Counted from the stretch's first letter, positions 53,023 to 62,390 are shown. The stretch: DNA of 64,000 nt from Micromonospora alfalfae (GCF_022230925.1 NZ_JAKKFH010000008.1:496001-560000); one strand, 5' to 3'. Notes: a model not told the origin generated them from the sequence alone. Made by a program: numbers and translations.

Positions 53023-53083
53023 ACCGGGAATCATCCCCACACGACCAGCTCGGCGGCCAACCGTGGCGGCCGGTTGGCAGATT

Positions 53084-53100
53084 TGTCACGGAACTGTCAC
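53084..53100. promoter_or_regulatory. Tandem OmpR-type site before the two-component operon
   Basis: TGTCAC at 53084-53089 and 53095-53100 repeats with an 11-base period in the same direction. Two half-sites one turn apart are the classic binding site of OmpR-family dimers, and this one lies between the response regulator start and the divergent STAS gene. Autoregulation is the likely role. Confidence 0.55.
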
Positions 53101-53170
53101 AGATCCGCGTGGTGACCGCCAAGCCGGAACGGCAGGGTCCTAGACGACCGCGTCCGTGAAGGAGAGGGGT

Positions 53171-53590
53171 GTGCCCGTGACAGGGCCTCTGGCAACCACG
53201 CCGTGCACGCTGCCGCTCGTCGAGGTGTGCATCACCGAGTTCGATCTGGCCTGCCTGCCGGCGACCGGAGCAGTGTTCGACCGACTGCTGACCCTGCATC
53301 CCGCACAGGTCGTGGTCGACCTGTCCGGGTGCCGGCACATCGACGCCGCTGCCATCGGCCTCCTGCTGGATGTGCACCGGCGGCTGGCCCGCGCCGACGG
53401 CGTCCTCACCGTCCGCAATCCGAACCCGCGCATCCGACGCATCCTGCACACGGCCCGTCTGGACCAGATTCTGCCGGTCGTCGACACTGCCTCGTCGTCG
53501 TCCTGCACGCCCACGACGGGACAGGAACCCACCTCCACCCCACCGGCGTTGATCGCTCATGGCCGCGCCGCGGTAAGAGCCCCGCACTGA
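53171..53590 (+). CDS. STAS-domain protein, anti-anti-sigma-like but lacking the phospho-serine
   Basis: The 139-residue protein has one STAS domain (TLPLVEVCITEFDLACL, VVVDLSGCRHIDAAAIGLLLDV, VLTVRNPNPRIRRILHTARLD) with a disordered Ser/Thr/Pro tail. The site where anti-anti-sigma factors carry a phosphorylatable serine (usually DSxG) reads IDAAAIG here, so regulation by phosphorylation cannot work in the normal way. It may be a constitutive or differently gated partner. The start at GTG 53171 is placed after AGGAGAGGGGT. It is divergent from the two-component operon and followed by a second STAS gene. Confidence 0.83.
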   Translation: MPVTGPLATTPCTLPLVEVCITEFDLACLPATGAVFDRLLTLHPAQVVVDLSGCRHIDAAAIGLLLDVHRRLARADGVLTVRNPNPRIRRILHTARLDQILPVVDTASSSSCTPTTGQEPTSTPPALIAHGRAAVRAPH

Positions 53591-53740
53591 CGATCGCCAG
53601 TGGTCTCACCTTTCCCACCATCGGGCTCGACCGCCACCCGGCAGGGAAACACCAGATTCGGGAGCCATCTCCGCTTCGGCACTGCACGAATGCCGTGTCA
53701 CACAGCACCGCAAGACACGGCCCCAGGAAGGACCAGCACA

Positions 53741-54358
53741 ATGACAGTTGTCCCAGACGACCACCTGATGACCCTGATCTGCGACACCTGCGGCGACACC
53801 GTCAAGGCCACCGCGTGCGTGCTCCCCGACGCGGAGGTCGTCTGGACCCTGGTGTCCGAACAGGGCTGGAGCGGTTCACCGTTCGCCACCGGCCCGCACC
53901 GCTGCCCGCACTGCAGCCTCCTGCCGCTCCCTGGTGGCGGCCATGCGTCGTGCGTCGACCACGGTCCTGGTGGCATCCTCGGCATCGACCACCTCGACGA
54001 CGTGACCGTTGTCGCCGCCGCCGGTGACGTCGATCTCGATACCGGGGACACCCTGCGCACCGCCCTGCGTCACGCAGCCGACATGGGCGGGCACGTGGTG
54101 GTTGATCTGAGCCGAGTACACCTCATCGACTCCACCGGCCTCGGTCACCTCGTCCGCGCCCACCGCGAGGCCCGAGACCGTGGGGCCACCCTCTGCCTGG
54201 CCGCGCCGTCGCGGTTCATCCGTACCGTCCTGCACACCATGCGCCTGGACGGTGCCTTCCCCATCTTCGACAGCCCCGAAGAAGCCCTCGCCCAACTGTC
54301 GAAGGGGTCGGCTGTGGCGCAACCAACCGCAGCCGCCGCCAAGGCCACTCGTTCCTGA
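53741..54358 (+). CDS. STAS-domain protein with N-terminal zinc-ribbon-like region
   Basis: The 205-residue protein starts with two CxxC pairs (ICDTCGD near residue 14 and HRCPHCS near 54) that look like a zinc ribbon, then a STAS domain (about 80-185, GGHVVVDLSRVHLIDSTGLGHLVRAHREA) with the phosphorylatable serine in DSTGLG. This combination is unusual; stand-alone anti-anti-sigma factors lack the ribbon. AGGAAGGA precedes the ATG at 53741. It may be the substrate of a PP2C phosphatase such as the one at 24.5 kb, but no anti-sigma partner is nearby. Confidence 0.8.
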   Translation: MTVVPDDHLMTLICDTCGDTVKATACVLPDAEVVWTLVSEQGWSGSPFATGPHRCPHCSLLPLPGGGHASCVDHGPGGILGIDHLDDVTVVAAAGDVDLDTGDTLRTALRHAADMGGHVVVDLSRVHLIDSTGLGHLVRAHREARDRGATLCLAAPSRFIRTVLHTMRLDGAFPIFDSPEEALAQLSKGSAVAQPTAAAAKATRS

Positions 54359-54538
54359 TCGAACTCGGTCCCGAAGCGAGGGCATCTTCGTCGCCGGCAG
54401 CGACATCTGACACCCATGGGATCGGATCGTTAGGAGCCAGGGGGCGTTCGAACGCGGCTGCTGGTGCCGCGGCGGCTTTCGGGAACCGATCCCCACCTTG
54501 TGGTAGCACCCGTACTCGAAGGAGATCCGAGGCAGCCC

Positions 54539-54814
54539 ATGAGTATCGCTGGTCTCGTCATCGCGCTCCTCGTCGGCGTCGCTATCGGCCTGCTCGGCAG
54601 GCTCGTCATTCCGGGACGCCAGGAGGCTCCGATCTGGCTGACCGTCTCCGTCGCGGTGGTCGCCGCGCTGGCGGGCAGCATCGTCGCCCGTCTCGCGGGC
54701 GTCGATACCAGCACCCTCAACCTCCTGACCCTGGTCATCCAGGTCGGTCTCGCCGGCATTGGCGTCGTGCTCGTCGTGGCCACCGCCAGGCCCGACCCAT
54801 CCGACTCCCCCTGA
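54539..54814 (+). CDS. GlsB/YeaQ/YmgE-like small stress membrane protein
   Basis: The 91-residue protein has three hydrophobic helices (SIAGLVIALLVGVAIGLLG, WLTVSVAVVAALAGSIVA, LLTLVIQVGLAGIGVVLVV) with a short basic loop RLVIPGRQEAP, matching the transglycosylase-associated/GlsB family of stress-related proteins. AAGGAG lies before the ATG. It sits between STAS and BON-domain genes in what looks like a general stress block. Confidence 0.8.
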   Translation: MSIAGLVIALLVGVAIGLLGRLVIPGRQEAPIWLTVSVAVVAALAGSIVARLAGVDTSTLNLLTLVIQVGLAGIGVVLVVATARPDPSDSP

Positions 54815-55007
54815 ACCGGAGACGACGCAGCGCCAGCGCCAGAGGTGAACCACAAGCACGGTCAGGCCGGATTCCGCTCAAGGTGGACGAGGAGCAGGAG
54901 TGACATTTCTTGAGTCCCACCCGGTCGCGTTCCTGACCGGCGTGAGGACGCCACCGGCTCGCCGTCCGCCATCCCTCCCGACCTCGTCACAATCCAAGGA
55001 GCTGACC

Positions 55008-55307
55008 ATGCACATGCCATGGCCGTTGCCCGATGAGAACTGGTCCGCCGACACCTCGCACCAGGCCGCACCGGACCACGAGGACCTGAGACTTGAGGCG
55101 CTGGTTGCGCAGCGATTGAGCATCGACTGGACCACGCGGCGTCAGCAGATCACCGTCTCCGTGCAGAACCGGGTCGTCATCCTCGCTGGCGTGGTGAGTG
55201 ACGCGAACGCGCGGCAGGTCGCGGCGGACCTCGCCTACGACGTGCCGGGCGTCTTCGACCTCTGCAACACACTGCGGCTCAGCGGCCCACGGCGTGGTCA
55301 CCGGTGA
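55008..55307 (+). CDS. BON-domain protein
   Basis: The 99-residue soluble protein has a single BON domain (LVAQRLSIDWTTRRQQITVS, VVILAGVVSDANARQVAADL), the fold linked to membrane or envelope binding in many stress proteins. It has no signal peptide or Cys lipobox, so it is probably cytoplasmic or peripheral. The ATG at 55008 has AAGGAG upstream. The end of the gene carries the palindromes annotated at 55297-55324. Neighbours on both sides are also stress or envelope genes. Confidence 0.8.
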   Translation: MHMPWPLPDENWSADTSHQAAPDHEDLRLEALVAQRLSIDWTTRRQQITVSVQNRVVILAGVVSDANARQVAADLAYDVPGVFDLCNTLRLSGPRRGHR

Positions 55308-55324
55308 CCGACGATCACCGGTGA
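55297..55324. promoter_or_regulatory. Paired palindromes before nhaA
   Basis: TCACCGGTGA occurs twice, at 55298-55307 within the longer palindrome GTCACCGGTGAC (55297-55308) and again at 55315-55324. They could be twin operator sites for the antiporter gene. Since each copy can pair with the other, they could instead form a terminator stem after the BON gene. Confidence 0.45.
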
Positions 55325-55433
55325 CGCTTTCAGGGGCGGTGACAGGCTGATGGTCGTCGCTTGGCTAACGTAGTAGCCGGTGTGCCGGGAAGACTGGTCG
55401 GCGACTTCGTCACCGACCCCACGGAGGACCACG

Positions 55434-56753
55434 ATGAGCCGCCCACCGGCGAACCGCACGCCGCTCCTGCTCAGCCGCAGGAGTTGGCCTGAGGTACGCC
55501 GGATCGGGGACATTCTCCGGACCGAAACGGTCGGTGGGGTGCTGCTGCTGATCGCCGCCGTGCTTGCCCTCGCCTGGGCGAATTCGCCCTGGTCCGCCGC
55601 GTACCGGTCGCTCGCCGACGTCACAGTGGGCCCTGCGGCGCTGCATCTGGACCTCTCGTTGGCGCAGTGGGCCGCCGATGGCCTGCTGGCGATCTTCTTC
55701 TTCGTCGCCGGGCTGGAGCTCAAGCGCGAGTTCGTCGCCGGTGACCTGCGCGAGCCCCGCCGGGCGATGCTGCCGGTCGCCGCTGCGCTCGGCGGCATGA
55801 CGCTGCCGGCGCTGATCTACGTGGCGTTCAACCTCGGGGCCGGCGACGGGGCGTTGACCGGGTGGGCGATCCCGACCGCCACGGACATCGCGTTCGCCCT
55901 CGCCGTGCTCGGAGTGATCAACACGAGCCTGCCCTCGGCGATGCGCACGTTTCTGCTCACCCTCGCGGTGGTCGATGACCTGCTGGCCATTGTGATCATC
56001 GCGGTCTTCTACACCAGTACCCTGCACTTCGGGCTGCTGCTGCTCGCGCTGGCCCCGATGGCGCTGTTCGGTCTGCTGGTGCAGCGCCGGGTGCGGTCCT
56101 GGTGGCTGCTGCTGCCGCTGGCCGCCACGGCGTGGGCACTGGTGCACGCTTCCGGGGTGCATGCCACCGTCGCCGGGGTCGCGCTGGCCTTCACCGTGCC
56201 GGTGCTACGCCGCAAGCCGGGACCTGGGCCTGGCCTGGCGGAGCACTTCGAACACCGAATCCGGCCCCTGTCCGCCGGGGTCGCGGTGCCGGTGTTCGCG
56301 TTCTTCGCCGCCGGAGTCTCGGTTGCCGGGGCGGGTGGCCTCGGCGCAACCCTGACCGACTCGGTCGCCCTGGGCGTGATCATGGGATTGGTGGTGGGTA
56401 AGGCGGCGGGCGTTCTCGGTGCGACCTGGCTCGTGCAGCGGTTCACCCGGGCCCGGCTTGCGGAAGGGCTGGCCTGGTGGGACATGGTGGGGTTGGCGCT
56501 GCTGGCCGGGGTCGGTTTCACCGTGTCGCTACTGATCGGTGAATTGGCGTTCGGCGCCGGCAGCGAACGCGACGACCATTCCAAGATCGGCGTTCTGCTC
56601 GGGTCGCTGCTGTCGGCGGTGCTGGCAACCGTCGTTCTCCGCGCTCGTAATCGGCATTACCAGGGGGTCTGCGCGCTGGAGGAGCGTGACAGCGACGCCG
56701 ACGGGGTGCCCGACGTCTATGAGGAGCAGCCGACCAGGACGACGCCGTCCTGA
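55434..56753 (+). CDS. nhaA: NhaA Na+/H+ antiporter
   Basis: The 439-residue protein is NhaA throughout: the ANSPW and [16 protein letters not shown] segments, [15 protein letters not shown], and the essential aspartate pair in [17 protein letters not shown]. Further motifs are [16 protein letters not shown] and [15 protein letters not shown]. It exchanges cytoplasmic sodium for protons across the inner membrane. The C-terminal tail ([15 protein letters not shown]) resembles a short calcium-type repeat seen in actinomycete copies. GGAGG precedes the ATG at 55434. The paired palindromes upstream and its place in the stress block suggest salt- or pH-linked control. Confidence 0.93.
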   Translation: MSRPPANRTPLLLSRRSWPEVRRIGDILRTETVGGVLLLIAAVLALAWANSPWSAAYRSLADVTVGPAALHLDLSLAQWAADGLLAIFFFVAGLELKREFVAGDLREPRRAMLPVAAALGGMTLPALIYVAFNLGAGDGALTGWAIPTATDIAFALAVLGVINTSLPSAMRTFLLTLAVVDDLLAIVIIAVFYTSTLHFGLLLLALAPMALFGLLVQRRVRSWWLLLPLAATAWALVHASGVHATVAGVALAFTVPVLRRKPGPGPGLAEHFEHRIRPLSAGVAVPVFAFFAAGVSVAGAGGLGATLTDSVALGVIMGLVVGKAAGVLGATWLVQRFTRARLAEGLAWWDMVGLALLAGVGFTVSLLIGELAFGAGSERDDHSKIGVLLGSLLSAVLATVVLRARNRHYQGVCALEERDSDADGVPDVYEEQPTRTTPS

Positions 56754-56768
56754 TCTGGCGCTCCTGGG

Positions 56769-57818
56769 CTACGGCGGCCAGCCGAGCAGTCGAGCGCCGA
56801 GTACGGCTGTCTGCAGCGTGAACCGTTGGGTCGGCTCGCCGGGGTGGTAGCCGGTCAGGTCTCGGATGCGGTCGAGTCGGTAGGTGATCGCGCGGACGGA
56901 CAGGTGCATCTGCCGGGCGGTTGCGGTGTGGTTGCCCTGGTTGTCGAAGAGCACGGTCAGGGTCTCCAGGTACGGCTCGGCACCGCCGCGCGCCGTGGTC
57001 AGTGGCCCGAGGACCGTGGTGACCAGGTCGGTGATGGCGTCTCGGTCACGCAGCAGCACGGGGAACACCAGCAGATCGGCGGCATTGAGGACGGGCGTGG
57101 TGAAGCCGAGCCTGACGGCGTAGTCGAGTGTGTGGCGGGCCTCGTCGAGCGACGTGGCCAGGCCCTGCACCCCGGCTTGGGTACGGCCGACGGCGATCTG
57201 CCAGTTGCCCGCGCCGAGTTCGGTGAGGAGCAGGTGGGCGAGTTCGGCCGCGATGCCGCGTAGGCCGCCGGCGCTGATGCAGACCACGTCGCCGTCGCGG
57301 AGGGTGGTGAGGGTGTTGCCTTCGCCGAACCTGGAGGCCAGTGCGGCATCGATGCGGTGCGTGATGCCGGGAGTCAGGCCGGCCGCACGGGCGATGAGGA
57401 CGGTGTGGGTGGCCGACAGGCGGATGCCGTACCGGTGTGCGCGCTCGGCCAGACCTCCTGGGTCGGCACGGCCGGTGAGCAGGTCGTTGACGAATGCGGC
57501 ACGTTCGTTGTCGTGGCGATCCAGCTCGGCGCGGTTCTGCCGGGTGTACCCGTCCACGGCATCGGTGAGCAGGACACGGGCGGTGTCGAGCAGCGTCTCG
57601 GCGCGGGAATGCACGGCGGCGGCGGTGTCGGTCGACGCGACCGGTGTGGCGTTCCAGTGGGCAGTGGTGGCATCCAGCAGACCGGTAAGAAGATCGGGCA
57701 GCGTCAGCCCCTCATCCGCTGCGCGGGCACCCAGGTTGACCGCTGCCTGACGCCGGGCACTGGCCGGGACGTACAGCAGATCCTGGCAGTTGGCCGCCAG
57801 CCAATTGTCGTCGCTCAT
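56769..57818 (-). CDS. PucR/CdaR-type regulator
   Basis: The 349-residue protein has a helical N-terminal sensor region, a GGDEF-like CdaR middle domain (VCISAGGLRGIAAELAHLLL, IAVGRTQAGVQGLATSLDEARH) and a C-terminal PucR helix-turn-helix (DNQGNHTATARQMHLSVRA). Members respond to small metabolites such as purines, sugar acids or amino acids. It is the last of three genes on the strand with the ABC ATPase and permease, 60 bases behind the permease, so it may control that exporter. AAGGAA precedes the ATG. It converges on nhaA with 15 bases between. Confidence 0.88.
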   Translation of the reverse strand: MSDDNWLAANCQDLLYVPASARRQAAVNLGARAADEGLTLPDLLTGLLDATTAHWNATPVASTDTAAAVHSRAETLLDTARVLLTDAVDGYTRQNRAELDRHDNERAAFVNDLLTGRADPGGLAERAHRYGIRLSATHTVLIARAAGLTPGITHRIDAALASRFGEGNTLTTLRDGDVVCISAGGLRGIAAELAHLLLTELGAGNWQIAVGRTQAGVQGLATSLDEARHTLDYAVRLGFTTPVLNAADLLVFPVLLRDRDAITDLVTTVLGPLTTARGGAEPYLETLTVLFDNQGNHTATARQMHLSVRAITYRLDRIRDLTGYHPGEPTQRFTLQTAVLGARLLGWPP

Positions 57819-57878
57819 GGGCTGTTCCTTGTCGGCGTGCTGGTGGCCGCCGGTAAGCGGAGGCCACCAGCCTCAGGT

Positions 57879-58667
57879 TTACACACCGATGTCGCGACGG
57901 TCGAACACGATGACTCCGGCGGTCGTGGTTGCGGCCCCGAGGAGCACGAGGGCGAGAAGCTCGACCGGATGCCAGCCGGTGTGCAGCGGGTCCGTGCCGA
58001 TGAAGTAGTGGAACGGTGACAGCCAGCGCACCCAGTGCCACCCGTCGAGCATGCCGCCGATGGCGTTGGCCATGTAGGCGGCCAGGGCAAGGCCACCGGT
58101 GATCGCGAGGACGACAGCCCGTCTTCCGGTGGCGGCGCCAACGAGGAAGGCGATGCCAGCGAAGCTCCACACCAGGGCGACCAGGCCGGCGGACGCGGCG
58201 GCGACGTTGGACAGGGGGATGTCCATGCCGATCCAGGGAACAATGATCATCAGCAGGATCCCCGGGATGGCGGCGATCCCGGTGAGCGCGCTGCCGGCGG
58301 CGGCCACCCGTTGCCAGGCGAAAGCGGCTCGCGAGACCGGATTGGCCAGCATCAGCTCCATGCCGCCGTCCTCCTCCGGCCGAGCGATCGTGCGGGCAGT
58401 CAGCGTGATGGCGCACATCAGGACCAGCAGTGGGCCGACAAGGCTGAAGATGGTCGCCTGCAGATAGCCGGCGGGCGACAGCATGTCGGCGATGCCGAGG
58501 AAGTCCAGCATGCCCTGGGGCAGCGCGTCCTGCTTCAGCTCCGCGGCGCCCTGGAACTGGCTGTAGAACGAGGTGTAGATGGCGGTGAAAGCGGCGACGC
58601 CACCGGCCCACCCGATCAATGCCAGGCGGTCGTCACGCCAGGTCTTACGCACCAGCGCGGGAAGCAT
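57879..58667 (-). CDS. ABC-2 type exporter permease
   Basis: The 262-residue protein has about six membrane spans and the ABC-2 layout: an N-terminal span, a periplasmic-side loop (QFQGAAELKQDALPQG), and pairs of spans around GGMELMLANPVSRAAFAWQR, a coupling segment at the ATPase interface. The C-terminus ends FDRRDIGV. The start lies 23 bases inside the upstream ATPase gene, so the two are translationally coupled. The PucR-type gene follows. The substrate is unknown; antibiotic or lipid export are typical for this family. Confidence 0.87.
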   Translation of the reverse strand: MLPALVRKTWRDDRLALIGWAGGVAAFTAIYTSFYSQFQGAAELKQDALPQGMLDFLGIADMLSPAGYLQATIFSLVGPLLVLMCAITLTARTIARPEEDGGMELMLANPVSRAAFAWQRVAAAGSALTGIAAIPGILLMIIVPWIGMDIPLSNVAAASAGLVALVWSFAGIAFLVGAATGRRAVVLAITGGLALAAYMANAIGGMLDGWHWVRWLSPFHYFIGTDPLHTGWHPVELLALVLLGAATTTAGVIVFDRRDIGV

Positions 58668-59571
58668 CGCCGGCTCCTTCCCCGTGGTAGTAGAACGACA
58701 GGAACGTCTCTTCCAGGTCAGGCTCGGTCGACAACATGTCGACCACCTGATGACGCGCCGCTGCCTTGATCAGCGGATCGATGCGGCCATCGACAGTGCA
58801 TTTCAGCACCGGGCCGGACACCACCACGTCACTCACGCCGGGCAGGACACTGAACTCTGCCGGGTCCACCGGATCGTCGAAATGAATCTCGACGGCGCGG
58901 ACCGCCCGCTTCCCCAGTGACTCAACCCGCTCGACCGCGGCCAACTCGCCGTCGCGGACGATGGCGACCCGGTCGGCCGCCTGCTGCACCTCGGCCAGGA
59001 CATGAGAGGACATGAAGACGGTCTGCCCAGCACCACTGGCGTCGCGGACCATGGCCAGGAACTCCTGCTGCATGAGTGGATCCAGGCCACTGGTCGGCTC
59101 ATCCAGGACCAGTACCGCCGGCCGGTGCATGAACGCCTGCACCAACCCGACCTTCTGCTTGTTGCCCTTACTCATCGTCCGTACCGAGCGCGAGAGGTCC
59201 AGGTCGAGCCGCTCCGCGAACTCGGTCACCTGCGGCCAGGCCACGCCGCCGCGCGCCGCGGCGAAGAAGCGCAGCAGGTCTTCCGCCTTGTCCCGGCCGG
59301 GAAACACGAGCTCGCCGGGCAGGTAGCCGACCTGACGGTGCAGTGCGGTCCTGTCCCTGCGCGGGTCGAGCCCGAGCACAGTCGCGTGTCCACGAGTGGG
59401 GCGCAGGAAGTCCAACAGCAGCCGGATCGTGGTGGTCTTCCCGGCTCCGTTCGGTCCCAGGAACCCCACCACCTCCCCGGCGCGAACCTCCAGGTTGAGC
59501 CCCTCGATACCCCGTCGCTGACCATAGAACTTGGTCAGGTCCTCGGTGAGCAGGGCGATGTCGCTTGTCAT
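58645..59571 (-). CDS. ABC exporter ATPase
   Basis: The 308-residue protein has Walker A GPNGAGKTT, the signature-like SKGNKQKVG and Walker B LVLDEPTSG, then a C-terminal regulatory region (VEIHFDDPVDPAEFSV) typical of drug-exporter ATPases. ATG 59571 is preferred; the frame above it is open but has no domain. Partner of the overlapping permease. It is divergent from a second, similar ATPase-permease pair; the starts are about 207 bases apart. Likely a drug or metabolite exporter. Confidence 0.9.
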   Translation of the reverse strand: MTSDIALLTEDLTKFYGQRRGIEGLNLEVRAGEVVGFLGPNGAGKTTTIRLLLDFLRPTRGHATVLGLDPRRDRTALHRQVGYLPGELVFPGRDKAEDLLRFFAAARGGVAWPQVTEFAERLDLDLSRSVRTMSKGNKQKVGLVQAFMHRPAVLVLDEPTSGLDPLMQQEFLAMVRDASGAGQTVFMSSHVLAEVQQAADRVAIVRDGELAAVERVESLGKRAVRAVEIHFDDPVDPAEFSVLPGVSDVVVSGPVLKCTVDGRIDPLIKAAARHQVVDMLSTEPDLEETFLSFYYHGEGAGDASRAGA

Positions 59572-59778
59572 GCCCACATCGTCGCCGGCCTTGCTACCCG
59601 GCATCCAGGTCAGCATCCGGCCGACATGACACAGAGGCTGTTGCCGAACATCGGAAGCCAGTAGTCCGATCACAAGCCCGGGGGCCTCCGCGCCGCGACC
59701 GCCGGGAGTACTCTCACGTCAGGTGCGCCGGGAAGTCTGGTCGGCAGGTCATGTCCTGCTGCGGCTCTGGAGGCTCCG

Positions 59779-60669
59779 ATGGGCGTTTCTGCCCTGCGCA
59801 CCGAACATCTGTCCAAGCGGTACGGACGGCTGCTCGCCCTCGATGACCTCACCCTCGACGTCGCGGCGGGTGAGGTGTTCGGGTTTCTCGGCCCCAACGG
59901 TGCCGGAAAGTCAACGACGATCCGGCTGCTGCTCGGACTTGCCCGACCCACCTCCGGACGGGCCTGGGTCTTCGACACCGATGCCGCCGATGTCGCCGCG
60001 GCCCACCGCAGGCTCGCCTACGTGCCGGCGGATGTGGCGCTGTGGCCACGGATGACCGGCGCCGAGGTGCTGGACCTGCTCGCCCGCATCGGCCCCGGCA
60101 CGGACACCGCCTACCGCGACGAGCTCATTCAACGATTCGCGCTGGACGTGTCCAAACCGGCCGGCACCTACTCGACGGGCAACCGGCAGAAGATCGCCCT
60201 GATCGCGGCGTTCGCCACCCGGGCGCCTCTGCTGGTGCTCGACGAGCCGACCAGTGGCTTGGACCCGCTCATGGAACTGCAGTTCCGGCATGCGGTCGGG
60301 GTCGCCCGTGACAACGGGCAGACGGTGTTCCTCAGCTCCCACCAGCTCGCCGAGGTCGAGGCGGTCTGTGACCGCGTCGGTATCCTGCGCGCCGGTGAAC
60401 TGGTGGAGGTGGCGTCCGTCGCACAGCTACGTCGACTGCACCACACCGAAGTGGCCGCGACATTCACCGGCACGCCACCGAACCTCACCGGCGCCCACGG
60501 CGTCCACGGCCTGCACACAGACGGCGCCGAAACAGTGCGGTTCACCTTGAACGGCTCCCCCGCCGCGGCGCTGCGCGCCCTGGCCGACGCCGATGTGGCG
60601 ACGATCGTCGTCCGGGAGCAGAGCCTGGAGGAGATCTTCCTCGCCTACTACGGGCAGAACGCCCGATGA
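59779..60669 (+). CDS. ABC exporter ATPase (second system)
   Basis: The 296-residue ATPase has Walker A GPNGAGKSTT, the signature region STGNRQKIAL, Walker B LVLDEPTSGLDP and the switch HQLAEVEAV, followed by the DrrA-like C-terminal region (LRALADADVATIVV) and a closing EQSLEEIFLAYYG that packs on the permease. The start at ATG 59779 follows a weak RBS. It overlaps the large permease by four bases (ATGA). It is paralogous to the divergent ATPase at 58.6 kb. Confidence 0.9.
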   Translation: MGVSALRTEHLSKRYGRLLALDDLTLDVAAGEVFGFLGPNGAGKSTTIRLLLGLARPTSGRAWVFDTDAADVAAAHRRLAYVPADVALWPRMTGAEVLDLLARIGPGTDTAYRDELIQRFALDVSKPAGTYSTGNRQKIALIAAFATRAPLLVLDEPTSGLDPLMELQFRHAVGVARDNGQTVFLSSHQLAEVEAVCDRVGILRAGELVEVASVAQLRRLHHTEVAATFTGTPPNLTGAHGVHGLHTDGAETVRFTLNGSPAAALRALADADVATIVVREQSLEEIFLAYYGQNAR

Positions 60670-62267
60670 TCGCGACCATGGCGGCAGCAGCCCGCCCGGA
60701 GCGTGTGCTGAGAGGGCTCGCGGTGCGCCAGGTGCGCCGTGGTGCCCTGGTCGTGACCGCTGTGTGCGCGGGCATGTCCGCACTGGTGGTTGTCGGCTAC
60801 CGCAGCGAGGCACTGGATCCGGCGGCGGTGGCGGCGCTGGCCCGCAACCCGGCGATCCGCACCCTGTTCGGCGAACCGGTCGCGCTCGACAATGCGGGCG
60901 GGTTCACGGTGTGGCGTACGGGCACCGTCCTGGCGGTCCTGCTCGGAGTGTGGGCGATGCTGGCCGCCACCCGGATCACCCGCGGGGAGGAGGACGCCGG
61001 CCGGTGGAGTCTGTTGCTGTCCGGCCGCATCACCCTCGCCGAGGCGGTCCGCCAGCACCTCGGTGTGCTGGCCGTCGTTCCGGTCCTCGTTGGAGCGGCG
61101 ACCGCAGCGGCGATGATCGCTGCGGGCGTGGACACCGCGGGTTCGTTGTTGCACGGCACCGGCCTCGCCGCCGTCGGGCTCTCCTTCGTCGCCGTCGGGG
61201 GCGTCAGCGCGCAGCTGTTCGTCAGCCGTTCGGCGGCCAACGGTGCCGCAGCCGCCGTCCTGGTCGTGGGGCTCCTCACGCGGATGGTCGGCGACGGTGT
61301 GCCCGCGCTGGCCTGGCTTCGGTGGCTGTCCCCGTTCGGCCTCTTGGCGTTGACCCGCCCGTTCGACGGCAATCGAGGGTTGCCGGTGTTGGTGCTGGCG
61401 TTCGCTGCGGTGCTGCTGCTGGCGTTCGCCGGTCGGCTTGCGGCGCGGCGTGACGTCGGCGCGGCGATTCTTGCGACGCGCGGCAGTCGGCCGGCGCGTA
61501 CCGCGTTGCTCGGTTCGGTGCCCGTCTTCGCAGTACGGCGCACCATGCGACCGCTGGCCGCATGGTCAGCCGGGACCTGCGCGTACTTCCTGCTCCTGGG
61601 CCTGATCGCCCGGTCCATGACCGAATTCCTTACCGGCAACCCCGATTTCGCGGCCATGGCGGCCCAGGCCGGCTTCCCGGCACTCGGCACGGTCGAGGGC
61701 TACGCGGCCACCCTGTACGCGCTGCTGGCCGTCCCGGCCGGGGTGTTCGTCGCCGTGCGGCTCGCCGCCACCGCCGCAGACGAGAACGCCCGGCGTCTCA
61801 CCCTGCTGCTGGCCGCACCGGTGACCCGGGCACGGCAGTTGGCCGCCGAAGCGGCCGTCGCTGGTTGCGCCGCGCTGGTCCTGATCACTGTGGCGGGCGT
61901 CGCCATGTGGGCCGGCACGGCTACTGTCGATGCCGGCCTTGGGGCCGGTGACGCGCTCGTCGGCGCCTGGAACGTCGTGCCGGTCGTGCTGCTCTGTCTG
62001 GGAGCTGCCGTCCTGGCGCTCGGATGGACACCGCGCGCTGTCGCGGCGATCGGCGCCCTTCCGGCCGCTGGCGGGTTCCTGTGGCAGGTCCTCGCCGACA
62101 GCATCGACGCGCCCTCCTGGATCCGGGCGCTGTCCCCGTTCGCGCACCTGGCCGCGGTCCCGGCCACCGCACCGGCATGGCCGTCAGCGTTGGGGATGGT
62201 CGGCATCGCCGCAGCAGGAGTGGTCGCGGGCACGATCGGCTACCGTCGGCGTGACCTCTATGCCTGA
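60666..62267 (+). CDS. Large exporter permease, polyketide-antibiotic exporter type
   Basis: The 533-residue permease has about twelve hydrophobic spans in two halves (for example VVTAVCAGMSALVVVGYRS and VAAIGALPAAGGFLWQVLA), each with an arginine/glutamate coupling segment such as RGEEDAGRWSLLLSGRITLAE and ENARRLTLLLAAPVTRARQ. This double-length ABC-2 design is characteristic of actinomycete exporters of polyketide and other antibiotics (TnrB2-like). It is coupled by overlap to its ATPase. The natural substrate may be unlinked, as no biosynthetic genes are adjacent. Confidence 0.88.
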   Translation: MIATMAAAARPERVLRGLAVRQVRRGALVVTAVCAGMSALVVVGYRSEALDPAAVAALARNPAIRTLFGEPVALDNAGGFTVWRTGTVLAVLLGVWAMLAATRITRGEEDAGRWSLLLSGRITLAEAVRQHLGVLAVVPVLVGAATAAAMIAAGVDTAGSLLHGTGLAAVGLSFVAVGGVSAQLFVSRSAANGAAAAVLVVGLLTRMVGDGVPALAWLRWLSPFGLLALTRPFDGNRGLPVLVLAFAAVLLLAFAGRLAARRDVGAAILATRGSRPARTALLGSVPVFAVRRTMRPLAAWSAGTCAYFLLLGLIARSMTEFLTGNPDFAAMAAQAGFPALGTVEGYAATLYALLAVPAGVFVAVRLAATAADENARRLTLLLAAPVTRARQLAAEAAVAGCAALVLITVAGVAMWAGTATVDAGLGAGDALVGAWNVVPVVLLCLGAAVLALGWTPRAVAAIGALPAAGGFLWQVLADSIDAPSWIRALSPFAHLAAVPATAPAWPSALGMVGIAAAGVVAGTIGYRRRDLYA

Positions 62268-62390
62268 GCGGGGTAGCCGTCGCAGCAGCCGCGATCGGCT
62301 GCCCGAGAGCCACCGAGCTTGACCAGAATCGCCGTGGTGGCGCGGCGATGGTGGCGCAGTCTCCGTCAGTGCTCACTGGCGCGGCTATCC

